A DNA stretch of 64,000 nucleotides. Source: Ruminococcaceae bacterium OttesenSCG-928-O06 (GTDB lineage Bacteria; Bacillota; Clostridia; Oscillospirales; Ruminococcaceae). The position numbers were made by a program, and so were the translations under genes. Below the pieces are notes generated by a model. It searched no databases. It worked only from the letters and a program-made list of their open reading frames with translations, and was not told where the DNA came from. Below, in pieces: positions 1 through 9,947 of the stretch. Within the stretch, counting starts at the first letter, position 1. Every line of letters starts with the position of its first letter. The stretch lies in assembly GCA_030265505.1 (NCBI GenBank), contig JAJDGD010000001.1:1-64000 (forward strand), given 5' to 3'.

Positions 1-498
1 CGAAGCCTCGGCCGGCGCCGTACCCGCCGCGGGCGTAAGAGTGGCGGCCGTTTGCAGTATCTCGGTGATGTCCTCGGCGTCCAGGCCGCCTTCCGCCACA
101 AAAAACTTCATGCCGTTGCGGTTTTTTGGCAGGTGGCTGGCCGTTATCATGATGGAGCCGTCGAACTTCGTCTCTTTGAAAATGGTGCCCATAAACATAG
201 CCGGCGAGGACGCCAGCCCGCAGTCCACCATGTGCACGCCGCGGGCAGAAAGCCCCTCAATGATGGCCTGCTTGAGCGTTTGGGCGGTCAGGCGGGAGTC
301 GTGCCCTACGCCCACACAAAGGGCATCCGCGGGCTTGCCGGTGCGTTTTTCCAGCCAAATGCCAAAGGCGGCGGCAATGGTGTTTGCCGCTTCGGGCGTA
401 AGGCGCACGGCGGGGCCGCCCTCGGTGGCCAGGGCCACACCGCGTATGTCGCTGCCGTTTTGCAGGTGCAAAAGCCGCTTGTTGGGGGTCTCTTTCAT
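1..498 (-). CDS. Phosphoglucomutase/phosphomannomutase family protein, N-terminal part (gene runs off the window)
   Basis: Minus-strand translation from ATG at 498 gives MKETPNKRLLHLQNGSDIRG... and FDGSIMITASHLPKNRNGMKFF, the phosphoserine-loop motif (TASHxPxxxNGxK) of the alpha-D-phosphohexomutase family; open to window edge. Confidence 0.85.
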   Translation of the reverse strand, partial: MKETPNKRLLHLQNGSDIRGVALATEGGPAVRLTPEAANTIAAAFGIWLEKRTGKPADALCVGVGHDSRLTAQTLKQAIIEGLSARGVHMVDCGLASSPAMFMGTIFKETKFDGSIMITASHLPKNRNGMKFFVAEGGLDAEDITEILQTAATLTPAAGTAPAEAS

Positions 499-556
499 AG
501 GGTCATTCCTCCCGTTGGGGCGTTATTTATATAGCTGGTTGGCAGGGGGCGGCAGG

Positions 557-1439
557 CTAAATGTCTATGCCCAAAAATCGTTTCACCAACAGGCCGATGA
601 CGAAGGACACCAGCGCCACCCCCAGGCTGATGGCCGCCATCTCGCCAAAGCGCCGCAGGAACGGCAACGATTTTGCCACGCTGATATAGTAGTTGAAAAA
701 CAGGATGATGAGGATAACCACTGCCAGCATGGTGGCAAGGGCCGCCACATACATGTGCGGGGGGAACAAAAGGTACGGCAGCACCAGGCACACCACGGTA
801 ACAAGGTAGGCCACGCCGGTGTATACGCTGGATTTAAGTGCCTTGGGGTTGCCGTCGGCACGCTCGGCCAAATAGTTCGACGCCGCCATGCTAAATGTGG
901 CCGACACCCCGGTGATGATGCCGGAAAGGGCCACCAGGCGGCTGTTGGCCATGGCGAAAGTAAGCCCGGCCAACGTGCCGGTAAGCTCTACCAGGGCGTC
1001 GTTCAGCCCCAGTACCATGGCCCCCACATACTGCAGGCGCTCCTCGTCCAGCAATATCGGCCAGTTTGTCCTCGTGGGCCTGCTCCTGGTCTATGATGCT
1101 CTTCGCTTCGGGAATCTCCTGCAGCAGCACCTGGTAGGCCCTGCTGGTGGTATACTCCCCTTTTTCCATCAGCTTTATTACAAAGGTGTAGCCCATGATA
1201 TAACCCATCAAGGTGTACCAGAACACGCGCAAGCGGGCCGGGCCCACGGTGGCGCCGGTGTAGCGCTTCCACACCGCGGCGTGGTCTTTTTCCTCGTCGG
1301 CAATGCGCTGCAGCACCTGGCGGTTTTCCTCATTTTTCTCCCGCTTTGCCATGCGCGCGTAAATCACATGGTCGGTCTCTTCGCTCTGCTGGTATCCCAC
1401 CAGCAGCTTTCTGGTCTCCTCGCTTATCTGGCGCGCCAT
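557..1439 (-). pseudogene. VIT1/CCC1-type transporter with N-terminal ferritin/rubrerythrin-like domain, interrupted by an apparent +1 frameshift near 1053
   Basis: ORF 891..1466 (MARQISEETRKLLVGYQQSEETDHVIYARMAKREKNEENRQVL...QEQAHEDKLADI) continues in another frame as ORF 557..1054 (LDEERLQYVGAMVLGLNDALVELTGTLAGLTFA...); together they make one VIT-family protein. Confidence 0.75.
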
Positions 1440-1561
1440 GCCGCCCTCCTTTTCTGGGCAAAACACCCCGGGCGGCCACAGGCTGCCCTATGTATTAGTA
1501 TACCGTTGCCGGGCTGCAAAAACAAGGCGAACACCGCAGCTTTGCCACCCAAAGCGCAGAA

Positions 1562-1593
1562 AAACGCCCGCGGGCAATGCGCCTGCGGGCTTT
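1562..1593 (-). terminator. Rho-independent terminator candidate downstream of the SGNH hydrolase
   Basis: Minus strand GCCCGCAGGCGCATTGCCCGCGGGCGTTTTT hairpin plus T-run. Confidence 0.5.
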
Positions 1594-1618
1594 GGGCAAA
1601 GCTTCTTTTAACACGTCT

Positions 1619-2323
1619 CTAGCAAAACACCTTTGTGGCGGGGGCCTGGCGGCGGGCCGCTACAAAATCTGCAAAGGCCTGGCACACCAGGGCATAGCCT
1701 TCGCGCGTAAGGTGCACGCCGTCGCTGCCCACAAGGGCTGTATAGTCGTGCCTGTCCAAAAACCGGCGGCGTACGTCCACCAATATGCTGCCGGTTTTTT
1801 TGGCTACCCCGGCCACGATGTTGGAATACAACTCGTGGAAGCGGTAAATCATCTGCACGTCCCCCAGCCACTGCAGGATATTGCGGCGCCCCTCTTCGGT
1901 TTTACCGATAAATTGCAGGTGGCGCGTGGCGTCTATGGGGGGCAGGGTCATCAACACAGGGGTCACGTCGGCCTGCTGCAGCCGGGTCGCCATCTCGCCC
2001 AAAAGCGCCTCAAACCGCTCCGGCGTGGTGAAAGGCGGGTGCTCCCCGGCGGGGTCCTCGGCCACGGCCTGCCAGTCAAAGCTGCAGTCGTTACCGCCAA
2101 ACTCCACCACGGCAAAGTCGCAGGAAAGGCCGCGGGCAAGGTCCTTCTGCAGGTTTTGCCAGCCTTTTTCTATGGTGCTGCCAAAGTGGGCACGGCTGGT
2201 GAAGCACAGGCCAAAACACTGGCCCAGGCGTTCCAGCATCTCCCCTATTACCGAGCGGTATCGCTCCCCTTTTTCAATCACCGTGCCCCGCATCAGGGAA
2301 TCTCCATACAGCTGTACCTTCAT
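1619..2323 (-). CDS. SGNH/GDSL-type hydrolase
   Basis: MKVQLYGDSLMRGTV (GDS block I), FGGNDC (block III), DGVHLTREGY (DxxH block V); RBS-like aggaggcagg upstream. Confidence 0.85.
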   Translation of the reverse strand: MKVQLYGDSLMRGTVIEKGERYRSVIGEMLERLGQCFGLCFTSRAHFGSTIEKGWQNLQKDLARGLSCDFAVVEFGGNDCSFDWQAVAEDPAGEHPPFTTPERFEALLGEMATRLQQADVTPVLMTLPPIDATRHLQFIGKTEEGRRNILQWLGDVQMIYRFHELYSNIVAGVAKKTGSILVDVRRRFLDRHDYTALVGSDGVHLTREGYALVCQAFADFVAARRQAPATKVFC

Positions 2324-2474
2324 GCCTGCCTCCCAACCCTTGCCGGATATATATCTGGTTATCATTACTATGTTATGTTGATTATAATACCACTATACGG
2401 TGCTTGTCAATAGGGTGTGGCAGTTTTTACAACTTTGTGATATACTTGCCCTATCCACTTTTGGGAGGAACCCT

Positions 2475-2993
2475 ATGCAAAACACAAAGCAGGCCACACA
2501 GGGCTTTCATTGCCCACGCTGGGAGGAGCTTCCCGGCATTCCCCTGTATATGGACCAGGTGATATTCCTGTTGGAGGAAAGCCTTGGCGCCTTTGCCGAC
2601 GACAAAGAGCGGGTGGTTACCCCCACCATGGTGAACAACTATGTAAAGCACAAACAAATAGAACCGCCGGTGAAAAAGCGTTATTCACGCCAGCATTTGG
2701 CCATACTGGTGGTGGTAAGCGTGATGAAACGGGTGCTCTCCATCGGGGAGATCACCACCCTTGTGTCGCTGATGGTGGAGCGTTACGGCGCCCAACAGGC
2801 CTATGACCTGTTTTGCGAGCAGCTGGAGGAGATGTTGCAGGGCTGCTATACCCAAAGGCCTTTGCAAGCCGCCGCCGGGGCGGACGAAATGCTGGCCGCG
2901 CTGAATGCCGCGCTGAACGCCCTGGGTGGCAAACTATACCTACAGGACTATTTGGCAGGCTGCCTGGAAGAAACACCCCAGCCGACAAAATAG
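2475..2993 (+). CDS. DUF1836 domain-containing protein (putative HTH regulator)
   Basis: MQNTKQATQGFHCPRWEELPGIPLYMDQVIFLLEESLG...VTPTMVNNYVKHKQIEPPVKKRYSRQHLA is DUF1836-like; ATG preceded by GGGAGGAA. Confidence 0.75.
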   Translation: MQNTKQATQGFHCPRWEELPGIPLYMDQVIFLLEESLGAFADDKERVVTPTMVNNYVKHKQIEPPVKKRYSRQHLAILVVVSVMKRVLSIGEITTLVSLMVERYGAQQAYDLFCEQLEEMLQGCYTQRPLQAAAGADEMLAALNAALNALGGKLYLQDYLAGCLEETPQPTK

Positions 2994-3285
2994 CCCACTT
3001 TGGGCGCTACGCGCAGCAGGGCGACAAAGCCGGGGTGGCGGGCTGCTCGGCGCACCAACCTCAAACCCCGGTTTTATGCATACCCAAGGCAGATGCCCGG
3101 GGCAAAACGCGTTCCGCCCGGCCAGCCATTCCCCCATTTCTTGCCACGGGATACTGTGACGCGGCGTTTTTGCCACATTGTGTCCCGTACAATAGCTACT
3201 GCATTCCTCGCTTCCGTCTCACACATCTTTTCTCTGGCTGGAATTTCCGGGCTGAAACTTCTTTTTCCGCAACACGCAAAAAGCA

Positions 3286-3323
3286 CAAAGCCGGCGGCAT
3301 CTACAGATGCCGCCGGCTTTTTA
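3286..3323. terminator. Bidirectional terminator hairpin
   Basis: AAGCCGGCGGCATC-TACA-GATGCCGCCGGCTTTTT. Confidence 0.75.
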
Positions 3324-3389
3324 TCTGCTTACATTCACCCAGGCCACTTTCTTCCAGCCCTTGCTGCTGCAAAGCTGCAACGCGGCGGC

Positions 3390-4241
3390 TTAGCCCTGCG
3401 CGCGTGCCGCCGCCTTTACCACGTTGCCGGCCAGCACGGTGGAGGTAACGGTGCCCACCCCGCCGGGCACCGGCGTGATGGCCCCCACCACGGCCTGGGC
3501 ACTTTCAAAATCTACGTCTCCCCGCAGCTTTCCTTCGTCGTCTACATGGATGCCCACGTCCAGCACCACCTGGCCCGGGGCAAGGTATTCCTGCCCTATC
3601 ATCTCCATCTGGCCCGCGGCCGCCACCAGTATCTCCGCTTCGCGGCAAACAGCGGCCAGGCCCTGTGTGCGGGTGTGGCAAATGGTAACCGTGGCGTGGC
3701 GGCCCAGCAGCAGCATGGCCAGGGGCTTGCCCACCACCAGGCTGCGGCCCACCACCACCACGCGCTTGCCCTTGGGGTCTATGCCGTAGTGGTCCAGCAG
3801 TTCCATGCAGGCTTGGGCGGTGCAGGGGGCAAAGGGCTGCCCGTGCCCGGTAAACACCCCGGCAAGCGAGGCATCGGTGATGCCGTCTATGTCCTTTTGG
3901 GGCGCCAGGGCGTTGCAAATTTCCTCTTCGTCCAGGGTTTTGGGCAAGGGCCGCAACAAAAGCACCCCGTGCATGGCAGCGTCTGTATTCAGCGCCTGCA
4001 TTTGGGCCAGCATCTCCCCGCGGCCCACCGCCTGGGGCAGGGTTATTTTCCGCACGGCTACGCCGGCCTTTTCACACCGTTTGGCGGCGCTGTTTTCATA
4101 GGCAATGTCGTCCGGCTTCTCCCCCACCCGCACAATGGCCAGGGTGGGCGCCACGCCCTTTTCGCGCAGCTGCTGCGCCTGTTCTGCATACGCTGCCGTC
4201 AGCGCATCGGCCACCGGGGCCCCTCTCAATATCTCGGCCAA
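3390..4241 (-). CDS. folD: Bifunctional methylenetetrahydrofolate dehydrogenase/methenyltetrahydrofolate cyclohydrolase
   Basis: 283 aa, ...YENSAAKRCEKAGV..., GVLLLRPLPKTLDE, PCTAQACMELL, VVVGRSLVVGKPLAMLLL, PVPGGVGTVTSTVL: FolD motifs. Confidence 0.95.
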   Translation of the reverse strand: MAEILRGAPVADALTAAYAEQAQQLREKGVAPTLAIVRVGEKPDDIAYENSAAKRCEKAGVAVRKITLPQAVGRGEMLAQMQALNTDAAMHGVLLLRPLPKTLDEEEICNALAPQKDIDGITDASLAGVFTGHGQPFAPCTAQACMELLDHYGIDPKGKRVVVVGRSLVVGKPLAMLLLGRHATVTICHTRTQGLAAVCREAEILVAAAGQMEMIGQEYLAPGQVVLDVGIHVDDEGKLRGDVDFESAQAVVGAITPVPGGVGTVTSTVLAGNVVKAAARAQG

Positions 4242-4295
4242 ATCTTTCTCCTCTGTGCCGCTGGGCGGCAGGTTTTTTGCGTCGCATCCGGCGCG

Positions 4296-4931
4296 TTACG
4301 CCAGGGCAAAACGCGCTGCCACATCGGCAAAAATTTCATCCGCCAGGGGTACATACTCCGCCAGCAGGGCCTCGGCCTCGCGGTTCAGCCCGGCGGCATA
4401 GGCGGTGTCCTTCATGGCCTTTGTGTTGATGAACACATTCAGCGAGGCACCCTGCAGCGCCGCGCGGCAGCAGGCCACGCCCACGCCCACGTCACTGATG
4501 GCGATGGCCGCGCCCTTTTGGGCATACTCGCGGTGCAGCGCAATGGCGCGGCAGCACGCCTGCATAACTTCCAGCGGCGCTGTGGCGGCACGGCGCAAGG
4601 CGTCTTCCATCACGCGGGCCTTCTCCGCCTTTTCCGCGTCGGTGCCGGCGGGCAGGCCGTAGGCGCGGCTCAGCGGTTCAAAGGCCTCGGCGTCCCGCTG
4701 CACCATGGCTAGCAGTTCCGCCTGCAGGGCGGTGGTTTTTTCCTGCAGGGCCAAAATGTCCTCTTGCACGGCGGCATACTTTTGCTTGCCCACCGTAAGG
4801 CTGGCCACCATGTTGCCCAGGGCGGCGCCCACCGCCCCCACCAGGGCCGCGGCCCCGCCGCCACCCGGCACCGGCGCCGAAGACGCCAGCGCCTCTACAA
4901 ACGCCTCACAGCTTTGCTTTGTAAAATCCAT
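4296..4931 (-). CDS. fchA: Methenyltetrahydrofolate cyclohydrolase / cyclodeaminase family protein
   Basis: 211 aa, SSAPVPGGGGAAALVGAVGAALGNMVASLTVGKQKY, adjacent to folD. Confidence 0.88.
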   Translation of the reverse strand: MDFTKQSCEAFVEALASSAPVPGGGGAAALVGAVGAALGNMVASLTVGKQKYAAVQEDILALQEKTTALQAELLAMVQRDAEAFEPLSRAYGLPAGTDAEKAEKARVMEDALRRAATAPLEVMQACCRAIALHREYAQKGAAIAISDVGVGVACCRAALQGASLNVFINTKAMKDTAYAAGLNREAEALLAEYVPLADEIFADVAARFALA

Positions 4932-4976
4932 GTGTGCATGCCCTTTCTTGTATGTGCGGCAGGCCCTTATAGCCCG

Positions 4977-6401
4977 CTAGTGGTTTGCGCGCCGGCGGCG
5001 CGCGGAATTCTCAATGCCCAGTTCCTCGCGGTATTTTGCCACCGTGCGGCGGGAGATATCTATACCCAGGGTTTGCAGCACGCCGCGCAAATCCTCGTCG
5101 CTCAACGGGCGCGCCTTGTCCTCGGCCTCGATGTACTTTTCGATCTTCTGACGAATCAGCACATTGGACACCGCCTGCCCGCTGGCGCTTTTTACCCCGG
5201 TGGTGAACAGGCTTTTCAGCCCCACGGTACCTGCCGCACAGGTGATGTACTTTTCCTGCACCGCACGGCTTACCGTAGAGGGGTGGATGCCCAAGGGCCC
5301 CGCCACGTCGCTCAGCGTCATGGGCGCAAGCGAGGTGCCGTCCTCAAAAAAGGCCTGCTGCAACTCGGCAATGCACTGGATAACCTTATGCAGCGTAGTG
5401 TTGCGGTCCTCCACAGCCTTCAGCAGGGCCACCGCATCGGAGTAACGGGTTTTCAAATACCGCCCGGTGTCGGCGTCCACCTGGCCCTCCATCAACTTGC
5501 AGTATTCGCGGTTCAGCTCCAGCCCCGGCAAGGCGCGGCTGTTCAGCACCACCAAAAGGCCCTCACCGTCTTTCACCACGGCGGCGTCCGGCACAATGTA
5601 CTGGCTTTGCTCGCCGGTGTAGTAGCCCCGGCTGGGTATGGGGTTCAGCGCGCGCACGGCGTCGGCACTTTGGCGGGCCACCGCGGCGCTGCAGCCCAAA
5701 AGCTGCGCGATGCCGTCTATGTCGTTGTCCGCCAGCAGGGGCAGGCCCTCTTTCACAATGCGCACCGTGTAGTGGTTGAAGTTGGGGCTCTCGGCCAGCT
5801 GCAAAATCAGGCACTCCTGCAGGGTGCGTGCGGCCACCCCGGTGGGCTGCAGGCTTTGCACCGCATACAGCGCCTGCATCACATCGTACAGGGGCAGGCC
5901 CAGCTCTTGCGCAATGTCCCCCGCCTCGAAGGAAAAATATCCCCGCTGGTTCAGGCATTCTATGATGTACCTGCACAGGCTGTGGAATGGGGGCTCCAGC
6001 GGCAGCGCATCCAGTTGCTCCAGCAGCATGGCCTTGAAGTCCTCGCCCCGGTTTTGGGCATACAGGCGCCCGGGGTCATACTCCGCCATGCCGGGGGACG
6101 CATAGTCCCCCCGGGACCATTGGCTCACGTCCGCCTCGTACTCCTCCCACACGGCGTCGTCCACCTCGTCTGCGGCATCCTCGGGCAGGGGCACCGGGGC
6201 AAACAACTCCGCGCCGTCGGCGGCGGCATCGCCGTCCAGTTCCAGCATGGGGTTCTCGTGCAGCTGTTCCTCAATATAATCCGCCAACTGTTGTACCGGC
6301 ATGCGCAAAATTTCTAAAGACTGGTACATGGCGGTGGTCAATATCAGTTTTTGCTGCAGGTTTTGCGTCAAATGCAACTTTTGGCTGTGGTCCATCGCCA
6401 T
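4977..6401 (-). CDS. rpoN: RNA polymerase sigma-54 factor
   Basis: LTQNLQQKLILTTAMYQSLEILRMPVQQLADYIEEQLHENPML N-terminus; SRRTVAKYREELGI RpoN box at C-terminus. Confidence 0.93.
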   Translation of the reverse strand: MAMDHSQKLHLTQNLQQKLILTTAMYQSLEILRMPVQQLADYIEEQLHENPMLELDGDAAADGAELFAPVPLPEDAADEVDDAVWEEYEADVSQWSRGDYASPGMAEYDPGRLYAQNRGEDFKAMLLEQLDALPLEPPFHSLCRYIIECLNQRGYFSFEAGDIAQELGLPLYDVMQALYAVQSLQPTGVAARTLQECLILQLAESPNFNHYTVRIVKEGLPLLADNDIDGIAQLLGCSAAVARQSADAVRALNPIPSRGYYTGEQSQYIVPDAAVVKDGEGLLVVLNSRALPGLELNREYCKLMEGQVDADTGRYLKTRYSDAVALLKAVEDRNTTLHKVIQCIAELQQAFFEDGTSLAPMTLSDVAGPLGIHPSTVSRAVQEKYITCAAGTVGLKSLFTTGVKSASGQAVSNVLIRQKIEKYIEAEDKARPLSDEDLRGVLQTLGIDISRRTVAKYREELGIENSARRRRANH

Positions 6402-6575
6402 GCCCCCCTTCCTGCCGTTTACGAAAACCGCGCGCCGCAAACATTTGCGGCGCACCGGTTTGTCCTCTGCTTTATATTATACCAAACGCCCCCGGCATTT
6501 ACAATTGTTACCGGGCAAAAAGCGGTGCCCGGCACCAGGCTTTTTTGCCCGCCGGGTGTACACCATGCGCCGCTT

Positions 6576-7484
6576 TTAGGCTTTGGGCCCCACCAGAGCC
6601 GACAGCACGATGGAGAGGTATTTATCCCGCGCGCTGGAGCCGCGCGAAGCCAGCACCAGGGGCACCTTGGCGCCCAGGGCCGTGCCGGCAGAGATGGCGC
6701 CGCCGGTGTCCATCAGCGCCTTGACGGCGATGTTGCCGGCCGAAATCTCGGGCATGATGACGATGTCGGCATCGCCCGCCACCGGGCTGTCAAAACCCTT
6801 GATTTGGGCCGCCTCGGCATTCATGGCAATGTCGTAGCTGATGGGCCCCTCCACGATGCACCCGGTAATCAACCCCTCCTGGTTCATCTTTTTCAGTTCC
6901 GCCGCCTCTACAGAGTCCGGCATCTTGGGGTTCACATGCTCCATGGCGGAAAGCACCGCCACCTTGGGTGTTTCCACCCCCAGCTTGTGCATGGCCTCTA
7001 CGGCGTTGTTGATGATGCCCACTTTCTGTTGCAGGGTGGGCTGGATGACAATGCCGGGGTCGGTAAGGCCAAACAGCTTGTGATAATAGGGAGACTCCAG
7101 CAGTGCAAAGGACGAAAGCGTATCGCTGGCACGGATGCCGGTTTCGGAGTTGACAACCCCTTTCATGATGATGGCGGTGTCCAGTATGCCTTTCATCACA
7201 CACTGCAGCTGGCCCTGGTTCACCGCCAGCATGGCCTTGGCCACACACTCCTGCACGTCGTCGCAGGCCACTATCTCGGGCATGGGCAGGCCATCTGCCA
7301 CCGCTTTCCATATCTCGGCCGTCTTGTCTGCAAAGCCATACAACACCGGCTCCACCAGGCCGTCGCGCACGGCAGCGCTTACGGCCTGCAGGGTGTGTTC
7401 GTCGTGGGCGGCCACCACGCCCATGCGGCTTTTGGTGGGGTTTTGCCGCAGCATCTCGTTCATTTGGTCCAGGCTCTTCAGCAT
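6576..7484 (-). CDS. ptb: Phosphate butyryltransferase / phosphate acyltransferase family
   Basis: 302 aa with PTA/PTB family sequence (GVVNSETGIRASDTLSSFALLESP..., VAGDADIVIMPEISAGNIAVKAL), adjacent to butyrate kinase. Confidence 0.85.
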   Translation of the reverse strand: MLKSLDQMNEMLRQNPTKSRMGVVAAHDEHTLQAVSAAVRDGLVEPVLYGFADKTAEIWKAVADGLPMPEIVACDDVQECVAKAMLAVNQGQLQCVMKGILDTAIIMKGVVNSETGIRASDTLSSFALLESPYYHKLFGLTDPGIVIQPTLQQKVGIINNAVEAMHKLGVETPKVAVLSAMEHVNPKMPDSVEAAELKKMNQEGLITGCIVEGPISYDIAMNAEAAQIKGFDSPVAGDADIVIMPEISAGNIAVKALMDTGGAISAGTALGAKVPLVLASRGSSARDKYLSIVLSALVGPKA

Positions 7485-7548
7485 GTTTCTCTCTCCTTTG
7501 GGAAGTGGTTTTGCGGCGGCGTGGGCGGCGTTTGCGCCCCGCCACCAA

Positions 7549-7578
7549 AAGCGGGGCCCCCGCTGCGAGGGCCCCGTT
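7549..7578. terminator. GC-rich hairpin between buk and ptb (possible terminator/attenuator)
   Basis: CGGGGCCC / GGGCCCCG arms at 7552-7559 and 7569-7576. Confidence 0.5.
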
Positions 7579-7588
7579 AAAAATTTAC

Positions 7589-8704
7589 TTATTTGATGTC
7601 GTGGCGGGCCTCAAAGTCGCTGAAAATGTCTTTCTCGCTGTACTGCTTCACTTCTTCGGTGCCGTCCAGCGCGCGGGCCACGCCGGCCGCCAGGCCCTCC
7701 AGCTCGTACTCGCCGGCCATCACTTCCACCGGGGCCAAAAACTTCACATACTCGGTAATCTGCGCCGTCATGTTTTTGTCGTTGCTAAGGCCGCCGGTAA
7801 GCACAATGGCGTCCACCTGGCCCTTCAGGGGAATGCTCATGGCGCCGATAAACTTGCAGATTTGGTATACGGTGGTGTCGAACACAAGCTTCGCATACTT
7901 GTTGCCTTCATCAATCATCTTGCGCACTTCCATGCCGTTGTCGGTGCCCAGATGGTCGGTCCAGCCGCCGGTAAGCTGCGATTTGCTGCGCAGCACTTCG
8001 GGGTCCACGCCTTTTTTCAGCTGCTCCAGCACGTCCACCAGGGTGATGGTGCCGGTGCGGGTGGGGGCCATGGGCCCTTCGCCCCAGGACGCGTCGGAGG
8101 CGTCCACCATGCGGCCCTTGCGGTGGGCCACCACCGAGATGCCGCCGCCGATGTGGGCGATGATGAGGTTCATGTCCTCGTATTTTTTGCCCTGCTTTTC
8201 GGCATAGCGGTGGCCAATTTCCTTTTGGTTCAGCGCATGGCCGCGGCTTTTGCGGTACACACCCTTCAGGCCCGTAAGGCGGGCCAAATCATCATACTCG
8301 TCCACGGTGGGGCCGTTCACAATAAAGGCGGGCTTGCCGTTTTTCTTCGACATTTCGGCCGCCATCTGGGCCGCCAGGTTGGCCGGGTGGCTGCCGCGCT
8401 TGGCTGCTACAACGGCGTTCAGCATCTCGTCGTTCACCGCGTACACGCCGCCCTCAATGGGCCCCAAAGAACCGCCGCGCGCCGCAAACGCGTCAATGTC
8501 CTCCAGCTTGATGCCATGTTTTTCCAGCTCATCCAGCACCAGCTGCAGGCGGTAATCCTTCTGGTCGCCCACTTTGGCAAACTTGGCAAGGTCCTCCTTG
8601 GCATGCTGAATGCCGGTTTTGAACACCTCTTTGTCCCCTTTGAACACACCAATCTTGGTGGAAGTGGAACCCGGGTTGATCGACAGAATCATATACTCGG
8701 CCAT
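7589..8704 (-). CDS. buk: Butyrate kinase
   Basis: MAEYMILSINPGSTSTKIGVFKGDKEVFKTGI..., IAHIGGGISVVAHRKGRMVDASDAS...GPMAPTRTGT: Buk signature; start after tcccctcc-type RBS. Confidence 0.95.
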   Translation of the reverse strand: MAEYMILSINPGSTSTKIGVFKGDKEVFKTGIQHAKEDLAKFAKVGDQKDYRLQLVLDELEKHGIKLEDIDAFAARGGSLGPIEGGVYAVNDEMLNAVVAAKRGSHPANLAAQMAAEMSKKNGKPAFIVNGPTVDEYDDLARLTGLKGVYRKSRGHALNQKEIGHRYAEKQGKKYEDMNLIIAHIGGGISVVAHRKGRMVDASDASWGEGPMAPTRTGTITLVDVLEQLKKGVDPEVLRSKSQLTGGWTDHLGTDNGMEVRKMIDEGNKYAKLVFDTTVYQICKFIGAMSIPLKGQVDAIVLTGGLSNDKNMTAQITEYVKFLAPVEVMAGEYELEGLAAGVARALDGTEEVKQYSEKDIFSDFEARHDIK

Positions 8705-9058
8705 TGCTTTTTTCCTCCCTGTCTGCTTCTCTTCGCATAATATCATTCTCCGCCCGCAGGCGGTTCGCACCAAAATTACGGCCGCACACCGGCGCAGGCC
8801 ACTAGAATTTAATGTACCACAATTTGCCACCAAAGAAAAGCCCGGCTGTGCAAAAAAGCGGCGTTTTCTGCGGGTTTTGGTCCTGCGGCGGGCAACACTC
8901 CGGGCGCGTTTGTTCGCCTCTTGTGCATTCCGCCTGGTTTCATGTGAAAATTCTATATAAATCGCCTGTTCGGGCAGTCCCTGCCGGCCCTTGTGGCCAC
9001 GCCGGCTTTGGGTTATATTGATAGCAAGGCCCGCCACAGCGAAAGGAGAGGGAGGATT

Positions 9059-9568
9059 ATGATCCGCATCGTTCAGGGTGACATCACCGCCTGCCAAACA
9101 GACGCCATTGTGAACGCCGCCAACAACAGCCTTTTGGGCGGCGGCGGGGTAGACGGCGCTATCCATGCCGCCGCCGGGCCCGCCCTGCTAAAAGAATGCC
9201 GCACCCTGGGCGGCTGTGCCACCGGCGGCGCAAAAATAACCGGCGGTTATAAGCTGCCGGCAAAATATGTCATCCATGTGGTGGGGCCGGTGTGGCAGGG
9301 CGGCGGTGCCGGCGAGGAAGCCCTTTTGTACAGCTGCCACAAAAACGCCCTGCGCCTGGCCGGGGAAAAGGGCCTTGCCAGCATCGCGTTTCCCTCGGTA
9401 AGCACCGGGGTATACCGCTTTCCCCTGCACCTGGCCGCGCCCATTGCGCTTTTGGCACTGCAAACGGAAAGCGCCCAGTGGCCCACCATTACCTCCATTG
9501 CCATGGTGTGCTTCGACGACGCCACCTTTGCCGCCTACACCCGGGCCCTGGCGGCGCAGGGCGGTTAG
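9059..9568 (+). CDS. Macro domain protein (O-acetyl-ADP-ribose deacetylase-like)
   Basis: [56 protein letters not shown]-type motif ([11 protein letters not shown]). Confidence 0.92.
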   Translation: MIRIVQGDITACQTDAIVNAANNSLLGGGGVDGAIHAAAGPALLKECRTLGGCATGGAKITGGYKLPAKYVIHVVGPVWQGGGAGEEALLYSCHKNALRLAGEKGLASIAFPSVSTGVYRFPLHLAAPIALLALQTESAQWPTITSIAMVCFDDATFAAYTRALAAQGG

Positions 9569-9593
9569 GCCGGCACACAAAGCGCCCGGCACT

Positions 9594-9947
9594 TCACGGC
9601 ATGCCCGGCTGCAGGGGGTAGCGTTCTTCTATGGCCACTACCAGGGTCTTCAAAAAAGCCTCTTCCCCCACGGTGTTTATTTTGAAGAACGTGGCTTTGC
9701 TGCCGCCCGCGGTGATGGCCGTCAAAAACAGGTTGTTGCCCTCCCCCACCAGGGCAAGGGTAAGGCTTACCCTGTTGCCACCAAACACGCTGTACCGCTC
9801 AAACACATGCACGGCAACCCGCACACCGCCCAGCATATAGTCGCTTCCATCCTCGCGGCTGGCCGTGCTGCTTCTGCCGATGGCCTCCGTGCACATCTGC
9901 CACACTTCGTCGAAGTGGCCGTTTATCCTGCATTCATACTTCGCCAT
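9594..9947 (-). CDS. DUF6054-like small protein of unknown function
   Basis: [24 protein letters not shown]...[22 protein letters not shown]...[13 protein letters not shown]; overlaps glpK 3' end by 14 nt. Confidence 0.6.
   Translation of the reverse strand: MAKYECRINGHFDEVWQMCTEAIGRSSTASREDGSDYMLGGVRVAVHVFERYSVFGGNRVSLTLALVGEGNNLFLTAITAGGSKATFFKINTVGEEAFLKTLVVAIEERYPLQPGMP

Noticed and set aside
41-1096. 351-aa plus-strand ORF at window start
   Set aside because: Antisense to the phosphohexomutase and VIT-family genes; shadow frame.
3000-4712. 570-aa plus-strand ORF
   Set aside because: Antisense shadow of folD/fchA; His/Gly/Ala/Arg-rich translation without family features.
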